Source of the DNA: JAGOSA01 sp039795715 | GTDB taxonomy: Bacteria; Patescibacteriota; Minisyncoccia; Phycocordibacterales; UBA9973 | Reading direction: 5' to 3' | Assembly (NCBI GenBank): GCA_039795715.1 | Contig: JBDKLD010000075.1 | Coordinates: 1 to 51,084, forward strand | DNA length: 51,084 nt | In this document: piece by piece, positions 1-7,999 of the stretch | Layout: each line of letters starts with the position of its first letter | Numbering within the stretch: position 1 is the first letter of the stretch | Notes under the pieces: generated by a model | Databases searched by the model: none | Told to the model about the DNA's origin: nothing | What the model saw: the letters and a program-made list of their open reading frames with translations, nothing else | Translations under genes and position numbers: made by a program

Positions 1-57
1 CGAACCCAGATCGAAGGTTCCACAAACCTCAGTGTTAACCGTTACACCATAGGCTCC
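1..57 (-). tRNA. tRNA-His (GTG), 3' part outside window
   Basis: Read on the minus strand from 57, the sequence gives an extra G at position -1, a D arm (GTGT/ACAC) and an anticodon arm (GAGGT/ACCTT) around the loop TTGTGGA, so the anticodon is GTG. The T-loop TTCG is at the window edge and the 3' acceptor half lies outside. The G-1 and anticodon together mark histidine. Confidence 0.88.
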
Positions 58-63
58 ATATGT

Positions 64-94
64 GGGTGGGCGACAAAAGCTATTGCGCCCGCCC
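64..94. other. GC-rich inverted repeat between PCD-like gene and tRNA-His
   Basis: GGGTGGGCG (64-72) can pair with CGCCCGCCC (86-94), with one G-U pair. No T-tract follows on either strand, so it is not a clear Rho-independent terminator. It may be an RNA stem or processing element between the two minus-strand genes. Confidence 0.35.
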
Positions 95-176
95 GTGATT
101 TATAGCAAAAAATCCTTATTTTTGCCAGCTTTTTGGCAAATTGGCAAATATGTGAGCTAATGGCATCCTGCCCTCC

Positions 177-515
177 CTAGAAGCTTGGTATTTGGTCAAC
201 TTTTGCCGCGACAATAAAATCGTTTTCCGAAAGTCCTTTAATTGAATGAGTATAAAGTTCGAGTAAAACCTTATTGTACGAAATATGTATATCGGGATGA
301 TGCCCTTCCATCTCGGCAATGTCAGCAACACTTTCGACAAAATTCATAGCTTTGACAAAATCTTTAAACTTAAATTCTCGAGAAATTTTTTTGGCGTCAT
401 CTGAGAGAGTCCATGATGAAACTTCTCCCATATAACTAAGGGCTTCTTCTTTGGTAAGTGGCGCGACACCACCCTCGCACGCTTGACACTTTTTTTGAGT
501 TAGGTTGTGATCCAT
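177..515 (-). CDS. 4a-hydroxytetrahydrobiopterin dehydratase (PCD/DCoH family)
   Basis: A 112-residue protein of the pterin-4a-carbinolamine dehydratase family, which dehydrates 4a-hydroxytetrahydropterins and in bacteria is often found without an aromatic hydroxylase partner. The family signature GHHPDI is at residues 71-76, giving the His-His pair, and the third histidine sits in THSIKGLSENDF (89-100). The length is normal for the family apart from a short N-terminal extension containing a Cys pair (C10, C13). The ATG start is at 515. No aromatic amino acid hydroxylase is in the window, so the physiological substrate is unclear; a folate/molybdopterin-related or housekeeping role is possible. 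The family call is firm, the role is inferred. Confidence 0.9.
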   Translation of the reverse strand: MDHNLTQKKCQACEGGVAPLTKEEALSYMGEVSSWTLSDDAKKISREFKFKDFVKAMNFVESVADIAEMEGHHPDIHISYNKVLLELYTHSIKGLSENDFIVAAKVDQIPSF

Positions 516-549
516 ATTTTAGAAAAAATTGATGAGTAATTAATGTCGC

Positions 550-2151
550 CTAGTTACACTTATCTCCGAGTGGTTGTCTTGCCACTTTGCCGGAATATCC
601 TCGGCTGTCGGTGCAGTAGTAACCATTACTACTGTGCGTATAGTAGCTCCAAGCGGTCTCTGTGTCACTACAGACCGGAAGTTCATAGCCTGATGATATT
701 ATTTTAGTAGAAATAAATGGAATAGTAAGTTCGGTGCTCTCTTCACTTTCTTCGCCCTTCTTAATGCATACTCCTCTAAATGAATCGTTATTTACCCCCT
801 TGTACACACTGGCAATCATACGTACATCAGAGAAAAATCCCTTGAGTACTTCTGGTGCATCTGACACAGCATCTTTTTTCTCGAGATCTTCGTATGGAAT
901 AACAAGAGAAGGAATATTTATTGTTGGCGGTGTATCAAAACGATCGAATGAAAGCGAGAATTTTACTTGCACAGGCAGTGTATACTCTTTGGTTTTATAG
1001 CTAAAGACGATAACGGCTTTCTTGATGATGCCACCTTGTCCAAAAGTTATCTTACCGATTGGCAATTCAGTTAATGAGCTTACGTCATACTTTGGTCCCA
1101 AATTGGTTGACTCTCCGAGCTTGTCGCCAGTAAATAAAATACTGCTAAAATAGTCTACAATTGCGCCAGTAAAGTTTACCGACATAACTGTATCTCCGTT
1201 TTGTTGAGCAACACTATCTGTAACAGTCGCCTGACTTATGAAGAGAGCAAGATCTCTTGGGAAACCTCTATCGTATAAATTGGTTCCTCCCCAAAAGCCA
1301 TATGCATAGGGCGGTATTGTCATGTCTTTGTCAAAACGCACCCAATTTGCTCCTTGATTTGCAAGTGCTTGATCAAAAACCGTGGCACTCTCTGAGAGTC
1401 TCGCATAAAACGCATTGCCAATAAGGCGACTTGTCGCAGTAAAGTCCATGTTTATAGTTTCAGAAATACTAATCTTGGTTGCAAACTTTACCTCATTCTT
1501 CTTTGATCGATAATCAAACCAATCATCGACACCGAAAAAAGAACCGGTTACCTTTGCCCCTGCTTGCCTCTCAGAAAGTCCGCCGAAAGTGCTCACAAGT
1601 GCCTTATCAGGCAAGACAAGACCTGCTGGTGCGGAAATCTCGTACTCACCTGAATACTGAATGGATTTAGCTTTTTCCATTGTTTCAACAACTGCTCTGA
1701 CTTTTTTTGCAGGATCATTTACAAGTGGCCGGATAAAAAAATAGCCGAGGAATGCGAGCAGGGCTACGCCAAACAACACAACAACAAGAAGCAACTTACT
1801 GCCTTTTGGTTTTTGTTCAATCCCTTCTGTTACTTTTATATCGAGAGAAGTATTTTCTTTTTGTGAAATAGTAGTTGGTGATGTGATATTTGGAATATTG
1901 AGATTCGTAGTTGGTTTTTCTTCTATTGGAACACTGGCAACAGGACTTGCTGTGGTGACAGTAGGGATAGCTGGCGTATTTTCAGAAACACTTGCCGACA
2001 GGCCATGCGTTTTTTCGGCAACACTTCGAAAAGCATCGGCAATATCAAGTGGCTTCCAGCCGACAGCAACAAGAGCATCCTGAATTGTATCGTGCGCCAC
2101 TCCTCGTTTTATTTCATTTTCAATATATGTAATGAGGTCGTTTGATTTCAT
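550..2151 (-). CDS. Single-TM protein with N-terminal UBA-like helical segment, function unknown
   Basis: A 533-residue protein. Residues 1-45 form a short helical unit (an asparagine/lysine-rich start, then GVAHDTIQDALVAVGW) like the small helical N-termini found on many CPR membrane proteins. A Pro/Thr/Ser-rich linker spans about 50-115 and a membrane helix about 119-141. The remaining roughly 390 residues should lie outside. The C-terminus has several Cys and Tyr residues, suggesting a folded extracytoplasmic domain that could be disulfide-stabilised. Its ATG overlaps the stop of the upstream gene by four bases (ATGA), so the two are probably co-translated. I do not recognise a functional family. 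Confidence 0.75.
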   Translation of the reverse strand: MKSNDLITYIENEIKRGVAHDTIQDALVAVGWKPLDIADAFRSVAEKTHGLSASVSENTPAIPTVTTASPVASVPIEEKPTTNLNIPNITSPTTISQKENTSLDIKVTEGIEQKPKGSKLLLVVVLFGVALLAFLGYFFIRPLVNDPAKKVRAVVETMEKAKSIQYSGEYEISAPAGLVLPDKALVSTFGGLSERQAGAKVTGSFFGVDDWFDYRSKKNEVKFATKISISETINMDFTATSRLIGNAFYARLSESATVFDQALANQGANWVRFDKDMTIPPYAYGFWGGTNLYDRGFPRDLALFISQATVTDSVAQQNGDTVMSVNFTGAIVDYFSSILFTGDKLGESTNLGPKYDVSSLTELPIGKITFGQGGIIKKAVIVFSYKTKEYTLPVQVKFSLSFDRFDTPPTINIPSLVIPYEDLEKKDAVSDAPEVLKGFFSDVRMIASVYKGVNNDSFRGVCIKKGEESEESTELTIPFISTKIISSGYELPVCSDTETAWSYYTHSSNGYYCTDSRGYSGKVARQPLGDKCN

Positions 2152-2603
2152 GGTGTTGCGACTGCTTTCTCGCCGAATTTTTTCATATCTTCAAACACAG
2201 CGACAACTGTTGGATTGGTACTTTGTGTATGAAGCCAAATATCATTTATGCACGCGCTATGCAATTCTGGAATTGTAACTTTGGGACATGCTCCACCAGC
2301 TTCAATCACGTCTGTAGACACATTAGTAGGATTTGAAGTTGCTTGATACACCACCTTGAACCCGATAACTTTTTGAGGATTAGCCACATCCTTTACCTCT
2401 TCAAACGTCCAATCTGAAGGATAGATGAACGGCGTGCCACCCAATGCATATGAATTCCAGACCATATCGCTCGAAATATTTGGCACACCATCAGACTGCA
2501 TCATGTCTTCTTCGGGTGAAATATTTGCATTATTAAATAGCAAAATAATGCCGGTCGCGGCAATGGCCAAAATGAGCAATGAAAAGAGAACATTTTTCTG
2601 CAT
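2148..2603 (-). CDS. Small membrane-anchored protein, function unknown
   Basis: A protein of 151 residues from the ATG at 2603. An upstream in-frame extension is possible, but TATAAT lies only 6 nt before this ATG, which favours it. A membrane helix covers about residues 6-22 (FSLLILAIAATGIILLF) and the rest is a soluble, probably extracytoplasmic domain with two Cys. It overlaps the following 533-residue TM protein by four bases, so the pair probably acts together at the envelope. No recognised family. Confidence 0.7.
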   Translation of the reverse strand: MQKNVLFSLLILAIAATGIILLFNNANISPEEDMMQSDGVPNISSDMVWNSYALGGTPFIYPSDWTFEEVKDVANPQKVIGFKVVYQATSNPTNVSTDVIEAGGACPKVTIPELHSACINDIWLHTQSTNPTVVAVFEDMKKFGEKAVATP

Positions 2604-2609
2604 GTATAT

Positions 2610-2615
2610 ATTATA
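2610..2615 (-). promoter_or_regulatory. -10 box TATAAT, leaderless-type
   Basis: TATAAT (minus strand) ends 6 nt before the ATG at 2603, too close for a Shine-Dalgarno leader. Confidence 0.55.
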
Positions 2616-2671
2616 GCTTATATCTGAGTAGTGGAAATAAAAAAACACGACCTTAGTCATGTTTTTTCTTG

Positions 2672-2755
2672 TGCGCGGGAGAAGACTTGAACTTCCATGC
2701 CCGTGAGGGCGCTACCACCTCAAGGTAGTGCGTCTACCAGTTTCGCCACCCGCGC
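2672..2755 (-). tRNA. tRNA-Leu (GAG)
   Basis: The minus strand folds with acceptor GCGCGGG/CCCGCGC, anticodon loop CTTGAGG (anticodon GAG), a long variable arm (class II) and T-loop TTCAAGT. The discriminator is A and no CCA is encoded. The stop codon of the upstream bL19 gene directly abuts the tRNA 5' end, so the mature 5' end must be released from the rplS transcript by RNase P. Confidence 0.93.
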
Positions 2756-3154
2756 TTATTCTGCAGCAGCTTCTTCCATTACTTCTTCTTCGTGCTTGCC
2801 TTTCTTAGTATACATCTTCATCTTGCGGGCGACTTCGCGAGCGGCCTTTTCTCGGACGTAGTAGAGCTTTGAACGGCGGACACGAGAGCGTTTGACCACT
2901 TCGATTTTGTCGATATTTGGAGAGTAGAGCGGGAAAATACGTTCGACACCGACACCGCTCGCAACCTTGCGAATAGTGAAAGTAGCGCCAGCTTCAGAGC
3001 CGTGCTTACGAGCCAAAACGAGACCTTCAAATGCCTGGAGACGGACTTTGCCCTTATCCTCGATTTTTGACCAGACACGCACAGTGTCGCCAGAGGAAAA
3101 CTCAAGCTTTTTGCGCTCGTCGCTATTAACTGGGGTCATTACTTTCAGTGCCAT
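2756..3154 (-). CDS. rplS: Large ribosomal subunit protein bL19
   Basis: A 132-residue bL19. Recognisable stretches are the N-terminal SGDTVRVWSKIEDKGKVRLQ region, the EGLVLARKHG loop, FTIRKVASGVGVERIFPLYSP and the basic RVRRSKLYYVR segment. bL19 sits at the 30S-50S interface. The C-terminus carries an extra Lys/Glu-rich tail ending EEAAAE, longer than in the typical ~115-residue protein. The gene ends exactly where tRNA-Leu begins. Confidence 0.97.
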   Translation of the reverse strand: MALKVMTPVNSDERKKLEFSSGDTVRVWSKIEDKGKVRLQAFEGLVLARKHGSEAGATFTIRKVASGVGVERIFPLYSPNIDKIEVVKRSRVRRSKLYYVREKAAREVARKMKMYTKKGKHEEEVMEEAAAE

Positions 3155-3185
3155 AATGGACGTTACTTTAGCATGGAATACTTAG

Positions 3186-3974
3186 TTATGCAAGATTGAA
3201 CTCCTCCGGTACTGGTGCCTCAAAAACCCTGTCCTTACCATCTTTGCCGACAAAGCTGAGCTTCGCCGCATGGAGCATGAGCCTTGGGTATGCCGCAATA
3301 GTCTTGTCATCACCGTAAAGCTTGTCGCCGCCAACTGGGTGGTTGACGTGCTTCATGTGCACGCGGATCTGGTGCGTGCGACCGGTGCGTGGGCGAATAG
3401 AAATGAGGCTCCATTCAGTACCAAGCGCATCACGAGTTTTGCCAAGCACGCGGTAATCGGTCACTGCATCACGGAGCTCGCCTCTTGTTCCCTTGCCCGA
3501 ACTGTTCAGGCCGAGCCATTTGCGAAAATCATTTTTTGAGCGCCCAATCGGTACGGAAATCGATCCGATATTTTCTTTGAAACCTCCGCGCACAATAGCG
3601 AGGTACTCTTTCTTCATCGTTCGCTCCTGAAATTCTTTTTTTAGTGCAAAAAAAGTTTCACTATCTTTAGCAATAATCATTACACCTGAAGTATCTTTGT
3701 CGAGACGATGCACAATGCCCGGACGATAAATGCGGAGTTCGCCGGTGCCGTCATCGTTCATTTTGTACTCATGAGAAGGTAAAGCGCAGCCGGCAACGAC
3801 ACCTTTGCCGAGCGGGATGACGAGCGGTTCGCCGACAAGCTTGGTCACCTTTCCTGTATCAATTAAAAAATCCGCGAGACTTTCCTCGCAAGTGTGACCG
3901 TCGCCATGAACAAGCAGACCAGAAGGCTTGTTGATCACGAGTATTTTTTCATCTTCAAAAATGGTATCAATCAT
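3186..3974 (-). CDS. RluA-family RNA pseudouridine synthase
   Basis: A 262-residue RluA/RluD-type synthase, which isomerises uridine to pseudouridine in rRNA or tRNA. The catalytic motif GIVHRLDKDTSGVMIIAK lies in the middle third and supplies the nucleophilic Asp. KPSGLLVHGDG near the N-terminus and GRTHQIRVHMKHVNHPVGGDKLYG near the C-terminus are also family signatures. There is no N-terminal S4 RNA-binding domain, which places it with the shorter members of the family. It overlaps the stop of the upstream 447-residue gene by four bases. The precise target uridine cannot be told from sequence. Confidence 0.93.
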   Translation of the reverse strand: MIDTIFEDEKILVINKPSGLLVHGDGHTCEESLADFLIDTGKVTKLVGEPLVIPLGKGVVAGCALPSHEYKMNDDGTGELRIYRPGIVHRLDKDTSGVMIIAKDSETFFALKKEFQERTMKKEYLAIVRGGFKENIGSISVPIGRSKNDFRKWLGLNSSGKGTRGELRDAVTDYRVLGKTRDALGTEWSLISIRPRTGRTHQIRVHMKHVNHPVGGDKLYGDDKTIAAYPRLMLHAAKLSFVGKDGKDRVFEAPVPEEFNLA

Positions 3975-5314
3975 GCAGCCTCTTCGAAATCATCGCTAGT
4001 GATAGTTTGCGAATATTGCTCATTTTCAAATTCAATAATGAGTTCGTTTAACCGTCTTGATGTTTTATCGTCGTGTGGAATCAATGTCATTTTTTTTATA
4101 TCTTCACTATCCTCCCCCAACTCTATTATCGACTCTTTAACGGCATCGTATTGATCAGCTATCGAATTGCCGTACTTATGAGCAAAAATTGCGAGTATAT
4201 TACATTGAGTAATTATTTGATTCATAAGTTCATTTTTCATTGCACTATTTCTGTAGTCATTTTCAACATTTGGATCAGTAATATTTTTAAGCATGTAGGC
4301 AAGTTTTTTGACTTCACTGAAACTAAAATAGAGAATAGCTTTTGGAACAGCAAATCTCTCTCTCATTTTTCCTGAGTGATCTTTGAAGTATTTTACCTTG
4401 GTTTTATAACCATCTTTAATTGAACGCAGAAGTTTAAAAACTTTTTCTTTGTATTGCTCACTATGTAACCCACGGTAAGTAACATCAATACCAAGTCCCA
4501 TAAATTTACTTTCCATGTCCTCCCCTATTATCTCCATCATATCGTCAACACCATTTCTGACATCATCAAATCGTGAAGCAGGAGTAATTTTTACCCGGTT
4601 TGTATACCAATCAAGTTTAGTCACGCCATACTCGAGTGCGATTTCAGTAATTGTGGCAATTTTTTTATTTTTAACAATACCTTCAGAAGAAACACTGTTA
4701 AACTTTTGTTCCTTATGATCAATAAGTTCTAGGTCTTTTTTTACTTCTTCATTACCACCCTTGATTAAACCAGCTTTAGCGAACTCGTAGTAGTATTCAT
4801 CATTTTCTTGGCTTTTTGTTTTTTCTAGAACAAGTGCTGCCTCGTGGAGAGAATCGAGTTCTTCCGGGTCATTGAAAACTGCATCTCTTTCTTCTTGTTT
4901 CTTTTTTTCTTGGGAAAATGCCTCGAAGTTTTTATACAACTCCTCATCTTGAATGACATTAAAGTTAATCTCTTTTTTCTCAACAACTATTGGAATAAAT
5001 TCTGGTTCGAGTTTTATCTTTGCTTTTTTTTCAGGCTTTGCTGCTTCAATAATTTTCCCGGAAGTTTTGAGTATGTTCAAAACATCACTTACAATTACGC
5101 CATCTTTTATTAGTCCAGTTGCCACAAGTGCTGCCTCTGCCTCCGCATCGGTCAATGGTGTGTTAAATTGAGAAAGCTTACCTGTTTCGATTCTCAACGC
5201 GATACGATTGGCAGCCTTATCGGCAAGCATGGCTTCCTTTGAAGCAAAGACTTTCCCATCATCGGCAGGACTTTGTGGTGGAAGATTTTCAGAGCCATTA
5301 AATTTAGGATTCAT
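3971..5314 (-). CDS. Conserved-looking cytoplasmic protein, function unknown
   Basis: A 447-residue hydrophilic, mostly helical protein with no signal peptide or membrane helix. The N-terminal 60 residues look disordered, and a Lys/Glu-rich segment spans roughly 110-220. Then comes a more globular region containing SRFDDVRNGVDDMMEI and, about 20 residues later, MGLGIDVTY. The spacing of acidic residues and the strand-like GIDVT faintly recalls PD-(D/E)XK nuclease-like folds, but the diagnostic Lys is not evident. A TAGACT box lies 6 nt before the ATG. Its stop overlaps the pseudouridine synthase start (ATGA). Confidence 0.65.
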   Translation of the reverse strand: MNPKFNGSENLPPQSPADDGKVFASKEAMLADKAANRIALRIETGKLSQFNTPLTDAEAEAALVATGLIKDGVIVSDVLNILKTSGKIIEAAKPEKKAKIKLEPEFIPIVVEKKEINFNVIQDEELYKNFEAFSQEKKKQEERDAVFNDPEELDSLHEAALVLEKTKSQENDEYYYEFAKAGLIKGGNEEVKKDLELIDHKEQKFNSVSSEGIVKNKKIATITEIALEYGVTKLDWYTNRVKITPASRFDDVRNGVDDMMEIIGEDMESKFMGLGIDVTYRGLHSEQYKEKVFKLLRSIKDGYKTKVKYFKDHSGKMRERFAVPKAILYFSFSEVKKLAYMLKNITDPNVENDYRNSAMKNELMNQIITQCNILAIFAHKYGNSIADQYDAVKESIIELGEDSEDIKKMTLIPHDDKTSRRLNELIIEFENEQYSQTITSDDFEEAA

Positions 5315-5320
5315 AGGTTT

Positions 5321-5326
5321 AGTCTA
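5321..5326 (-). promoter_or_regulatory. -10 box TAGACT, leaderless-type
   Basis: TAGACT (minus strand) with a 6-nt gap to the ATG at 5314. It would drive the unknown protein plus the pseudouridine synthase. Confidence 0.5.
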
Positions 5327-5393
5327 CCGCAACTTGTAAAAAAGGCTAAATACTATATTATTTGCCTACACGCAGGATAAAAGTGCAAATAAC

Positions 5394-5469
5394 GCGCGAT
5401 TAGCTCAGTTGGTAGAGCAACCCATTTACACTGGGAAGGTCGCAGGTTCGAGTCCTGCATCGCGCACCA
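5394..5469 (+). tRNA. tRNA-Val (TAC)
   Basis: Acceptor GCGCGAT/ATCGCGC, D arm GCTC/GAGC, anticodon loop TTTACAC (anticodon TAC), T-loop TTCGAGT, and an encoded CCA at 5467-5469. The outermost anticodon-stem pair is an A-A mismatch. The neighbouring tRNA-Arg lacks an encoded CCA, so this genome mixes both types. Confidence 0.94.
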
Positions 5470-5522
5470 GAGTCTGCCCGACAGATTTGCCCCTGTACTC
5501 CGTTCAGGGTCGTCGCTCGGAA

Positions 5523-5551
5523 AAAATAAGAATACGGTGTATTCTTATTTT
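5523..5551. terminator. AT-rich hairpin between tRNA-Val and tRNA-Arg
   Basis: A perfect 13-bp inverted repeat (AAAATAAGAATAC and GTATTCTTATTTT) around the loop GGT. The right arm ends in TTTT, so it can end the tRNA-Val transcript; it could equally be an RNA-processing stem in a joint tRNA transcript. Confidence 0.5.
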
Positions 5552-5562
5552 GTTCCTCACTA

Positions 5563-5634
5563 GCCCCTGTAGTTAAATGGATATAACTGCGGACTTCTAA
5601 GCCGTTATTCGAGGTTCGATTCCTCGCGGGGGCA
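5563..5634 (+). tRNA. tRNA-Arg (TCT)
   Basis: Acceptor GCCCCTG/CGGGGGC, anticodon loop CTTCTAA (anticodon TCT), T-loop TTCGATT, discriminator A, no encoded CCA. The anticodon stem closes with an A-G mismatch. Confidence 0.92.
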
Positions 5635-5676
5635 CATTTAAGATTCAATTGAATGACGAAAATTTCGTTTTATTCG

Positions 5677-6723
5677 CTATTTCAGAAGACCACGCAACGC
5701 AAGTGAGAGCGCCGGTAAATAATGCAGGCTTTCAGCTTCAGTCATTTCGGGAACTTCATCGATGAACTTGAGACCCTTGAACGGCTCCGGTGTTTTGACT
5801 TCTATATTGAGCGCGGTTTCGAGGTAGCCAGCGAGTCCGGGAATAGTTGCGCCAATACCAACAAGTGTGACCTGCCCGACTTTACACTCTTTTTCTTTGC
5901 GACAGTCGACATGCCAGTAAAGGAAAAGTTTTTCGGCGGCTTCAGTGATCTTGCGAAATTCGCCACGCAAAATACCGAGCACGCCATTTTTCGCTGTCAT
6001 TGAAATGCCTTCAAAGAAGAGTGATTCTTCGGCTGCATCATGCGCGATATCAAATTGGTCGACAATTTTCTCAACCCAAACATCGGTACCGGTTGGCACT
6101 TCTTCTTCTACGACGAGCGAGCCTTTGGATAAAATAGTGATGGATGTTTCGTGGGCTTTGATAGTAATGAAAATACTTGCCGCATCATCTTTGCCGACGA
6201 GTTCGGCAGTGACTTCGGTCGCGAGGCCAACATACTCGAGATTGAAATTTGTTTTCTTGGCAATTTCTTTCATGCGATCAATCGGATCTTGCGGGAGCAT
6301 CGTCACTGCGACTTTGGTATTATTTTTTTCTCTATATAAAATTTCAGTCTGCAGGACAAAGTTGTGACCATCGCCGAGAGATTTTTTGACTTCCCTCTCC
6401 ACTAAGTGTTCAAGAAGAAATGGGTCGCTCTCCGGTAATACCATTTCAAAAAATGTCGCCGTGCCGTCGGGAATCGCGACTTGGAGCGTTTTAGTTTTTG
6501 ATCGATTGTGGAGCGCCTTGAATATACTTGCTAGTTCCTGCGCGCGCTCTTCTTTGTCACCGCTATCAGTTTCGAGGTGCACTTCGCCAAAGCGAGTGAT
6601 GGAGAGCCCGTGCGGTGTACCAAGCGCTTCGACGTATGAAACAGCGTGGTCATCGAGCGCAACGCCGAGCGAGGCGCGCTTGCCGGTTTTTGGAAGATAA
6701 TTTTTATTTGATGATTTTTTCAT
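5677..6723 (-). CDS. pilM: PilM-like type IV pilus assembly protein (actin-like fold)
   Basis: A protein of 348 residues from the ATG at 6723; a TTG at 6750 is the only upstream alternative. It resembles the PilM/FtsA-like ATPases that organise the cytoplasmic ring of type IV pilus machines. Visible features are the early LGVALDDHAVSYVE strand pair, LLEHLVEREVKKSLG, the second-lobe IFITIKAHETSITIL, and TLVGIGATIPGLAGYLETAL near the C-terminus, which matches the second phosphate-binding loop and following helix of the fold. No pilN/pilO follows; pilB is elsewhere in the window (47,842). The family call is good; partner genes must lie elsewhere. Confidence 0.78.
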   Translation of the reverse strand: MKKSSNKNYLPKTGKRASLGVALDDHAVSYVEALGTPHGLSITRFGEVHLETDSGDKEERAQELASIFKALHNRSKTKTLQVAIPDGTATFFEMVLPESDPFLLEHLVEREVKKSLGDGHNFVLQTEILYREKNNTKVAVTMLPQDPIDRMKEIAKKTNFNLEYVGLATEVTAELVGKDDAASIFITIKAHETSITILSKGSLVVEEEVPTGTDVWVEKIVDQFDIAHDAAEESLFFEGISMTAKNGVLGILRGEFRKITEAAEKLFLYWHVDCRKEKECKVGQVTLVGIGATIPGLAGYLETALNIEVKTPEPFKGLKFIDEVPEMTEAESLHYLPALSLALRGLLK

Positions 6724-6765
6724 ATGATTTGTGTAAGGAACTTTTCTCAAAATACTGTCGGACGT

Positions 6766-7110
6766 CTAGGTTACTGAAACTCCGGAGCGAACTTTTGTGC
6801 CCGGCTCCAGTGTTGTAAAGTTTTCGAGGTCGCCGGTGACGTAGAGAATCATGCCATTTGATTCGATCCCGCGAATCATGCGGGGCGCGAGGTTGGTGAT
6901 CACTGGCACTTGCTTGCCGACGAGCATGGAAATGTCAGGGAAATACTCACGGACACCAGAGAGAATCGTTCGTGGCATTTCTTCGCCAAGGTCGACTTTG
7001 TACATGACAAGCTTATCGGCGCCCGGCACGGCAGTCGCTTCGAGTATGGTGCCGATTTTTATTTCCAGCTTTTTTACATCGTCAATGGTTATTTTTTGTT
7101 CTTCGTTCAT
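6766..7110 (-). CDS. Stand-alone tRNA-binding OB-fold domain protein (MetG C-terminal/EMAP-II type)
   Basis: A 114-residue protein made of one tRNA-binding domain. It begins TIDDVKKLEIKIGTILEA and continues through VPGADKLVMYKVDLG and PRMIRGIESNGMIL, all hallmarks of the OB fold found at the C-terminus of methionyl-tRNA synthetase, in CsaA and in EMAP-II. It probably binds tRNA in trans, for example assisting a MetRS that lacks the domain. Its ATG overlaps the ruvX stop (ATGA), so it is translated with ruvX. Confidence 0.88.
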   Translation of the reverse strand: MNEEQKITIDDVKKLEIKIGTILEATAVPGADKLVMYKVDLGEEMPRTILSGVREYFPDISMLVGKQVPVITNLAPRMIRGIESNGMILYVTGDLENFTTLEPGTKVRSGVSVT

Positions 7111-7571
7111 TTGTTCTTCAATTGTATGGTATCCAAGTGTCTCTGTAAAATGATTGCTGCGGCTTTGGCGTCGACATTTTCTCCTCCAACAGCATTTTTG
7201 CCTGATGTTTTTTTGCCTGCACGATGCGGATTGGCGACCGGTTTTTCGCGTTGGCGCTCATTCTGTGTCGCATGACGCGCTTCACTCGAAGAGAAAAATT
7301 CTTTGACAAAGTGTACTGGTAAGCCGAACTGCATGCCGATGTATCCCGCAAAGTCATTGATATCTTCTTGAACTTTATTTGATTGCCCTTTCAGGTCGAG
7401 CGACTTACCAAGGACAATTTCACCAATACCCTCCTTCACAATCACCTTTTCAATTTCCTTTTCTTTGTCAGAGGTGGCAATAATAGAGTGAGGAAAGGCA
7501 ATTTTCCCGTTCGTATCGGAAACCGCCAAGCCTATTTTCTTGGTGCCGTAGTCTATGCCGAGATATTTCAT
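7107..7571 (-). CDS. ruvX: RuvX/YqgF-family Holliday-junction-resolvase-like nuclease
   Basis: A protein of 154 residues from the ATG at 7571; TATAAT lies 6 nt upstream. The RNase-H-like fold begins with MKYLGIDYGTKKIGLAVSD, giving the first catalytic Asp (D6) and the family GLAVSD motif. The later VKEFFSSSEAR segment and the C-terminal NVDAKAAAIILQRHL supply further acidic residues. YqgF proteins process the 5' end of pre-16S rRNA and may also act on branched DNA. About 20 basic residues (QREKPVANPHRAGKKTSGK) precede the last helix and look like a lineage-specific insert. Confidence 0.92.
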   Translation of the reverse strand: MKYLGIDYGTKKIGLAVSDTNGKIAFPHSIIATSDKEKEIEKVIVKEGIGEIVLGKSLDLKGQSNKVQEDINDFAGYIGMQFGLPVHFVKEFFSSSEARHATQNERQREKPVANPHRAGKKTSGKNAVGGENVDAKAAAIILQRHLDTIQLKNK

Positions 7572-7577
7572 GTTGGC

Positions 7578-7583
7578 ATTATA
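7578..7583 (-). promoter_or_regulatory. -10 box TATAAT of ruvX, leaderless-type
   Basis: Minus-strand GGCTATAAT ends 6 nt before the ruvX ATG at 7571. Confidence 0.58.
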
Positions 7584-7671
7584 GCCTATGCGACCGATAG
7601 GCGCTCGCCTGCCCTGCAACACCGCAACTGAGCATTTGCCGTCAGATATTGTCTATATGCCCAAATTACGC

Positions 7672-7677
7672 TAGTAT
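7672..7677 (+). promoter_or_regulatory. -10 box TAGTAT, leaderless-type
   Basis: TAGTAT ends 6 nt before the ATG at 7684. Confidence 0.5.
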
Positions 7678-7683
7678 TTCCCC

Positions 7684-7938
7684 ATGGATGCATTCCTAAG
7701 CCAATCCGACCCCAAAAGCCTCACGGTTTTTGCCATTGTCGCTCTTTGGACCGTCTTTTGGAAAGGTCTGGCGCTCTGGCAAGCAAGCCGTCGCGATCAG
7801 AGGATTTGGTTTGTCGTCCTACTCGTTGTTTCCACGCTTGGTATTCTGGAGATCATTTATCTCTTCTTTGTGATTAAGATGAAGCCGAGTGAGTTATTTG
7901 GTACTGGAAATAAGGAAAAGACGGAGATAGAAAAATAA
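7684..7938 (+). CDS. DUF5652-like small membrane protein
   Basis: An 84-residue protein with two membrane helices (about 14-33 and 41-65) separated by a short basic loop, QASRRDQRIW. The pattern WTVFWKGLALWQASRR...WFVVLLVVSTLGILEIIYLFF is the layout of the DUF5652 family common in CPR genomes. Function unknown. The acidic and basic C-terminal tail should be cytoplasmic. Confidence 0.8.
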   Translation: MDAFLSQSDPKSLTVFAIVALWTVFWKGLALWQASRRDQRIWFVVLLVVSTLGILEIIYLFFVIKMKPSELFGTGNKEKTEIEK

Positions 7939-7999
7939 TTTTATTTTCCCTTTATATTTTCTTTATTACGACTTCACCTTCGGTTGAGAAACTGAAAGG

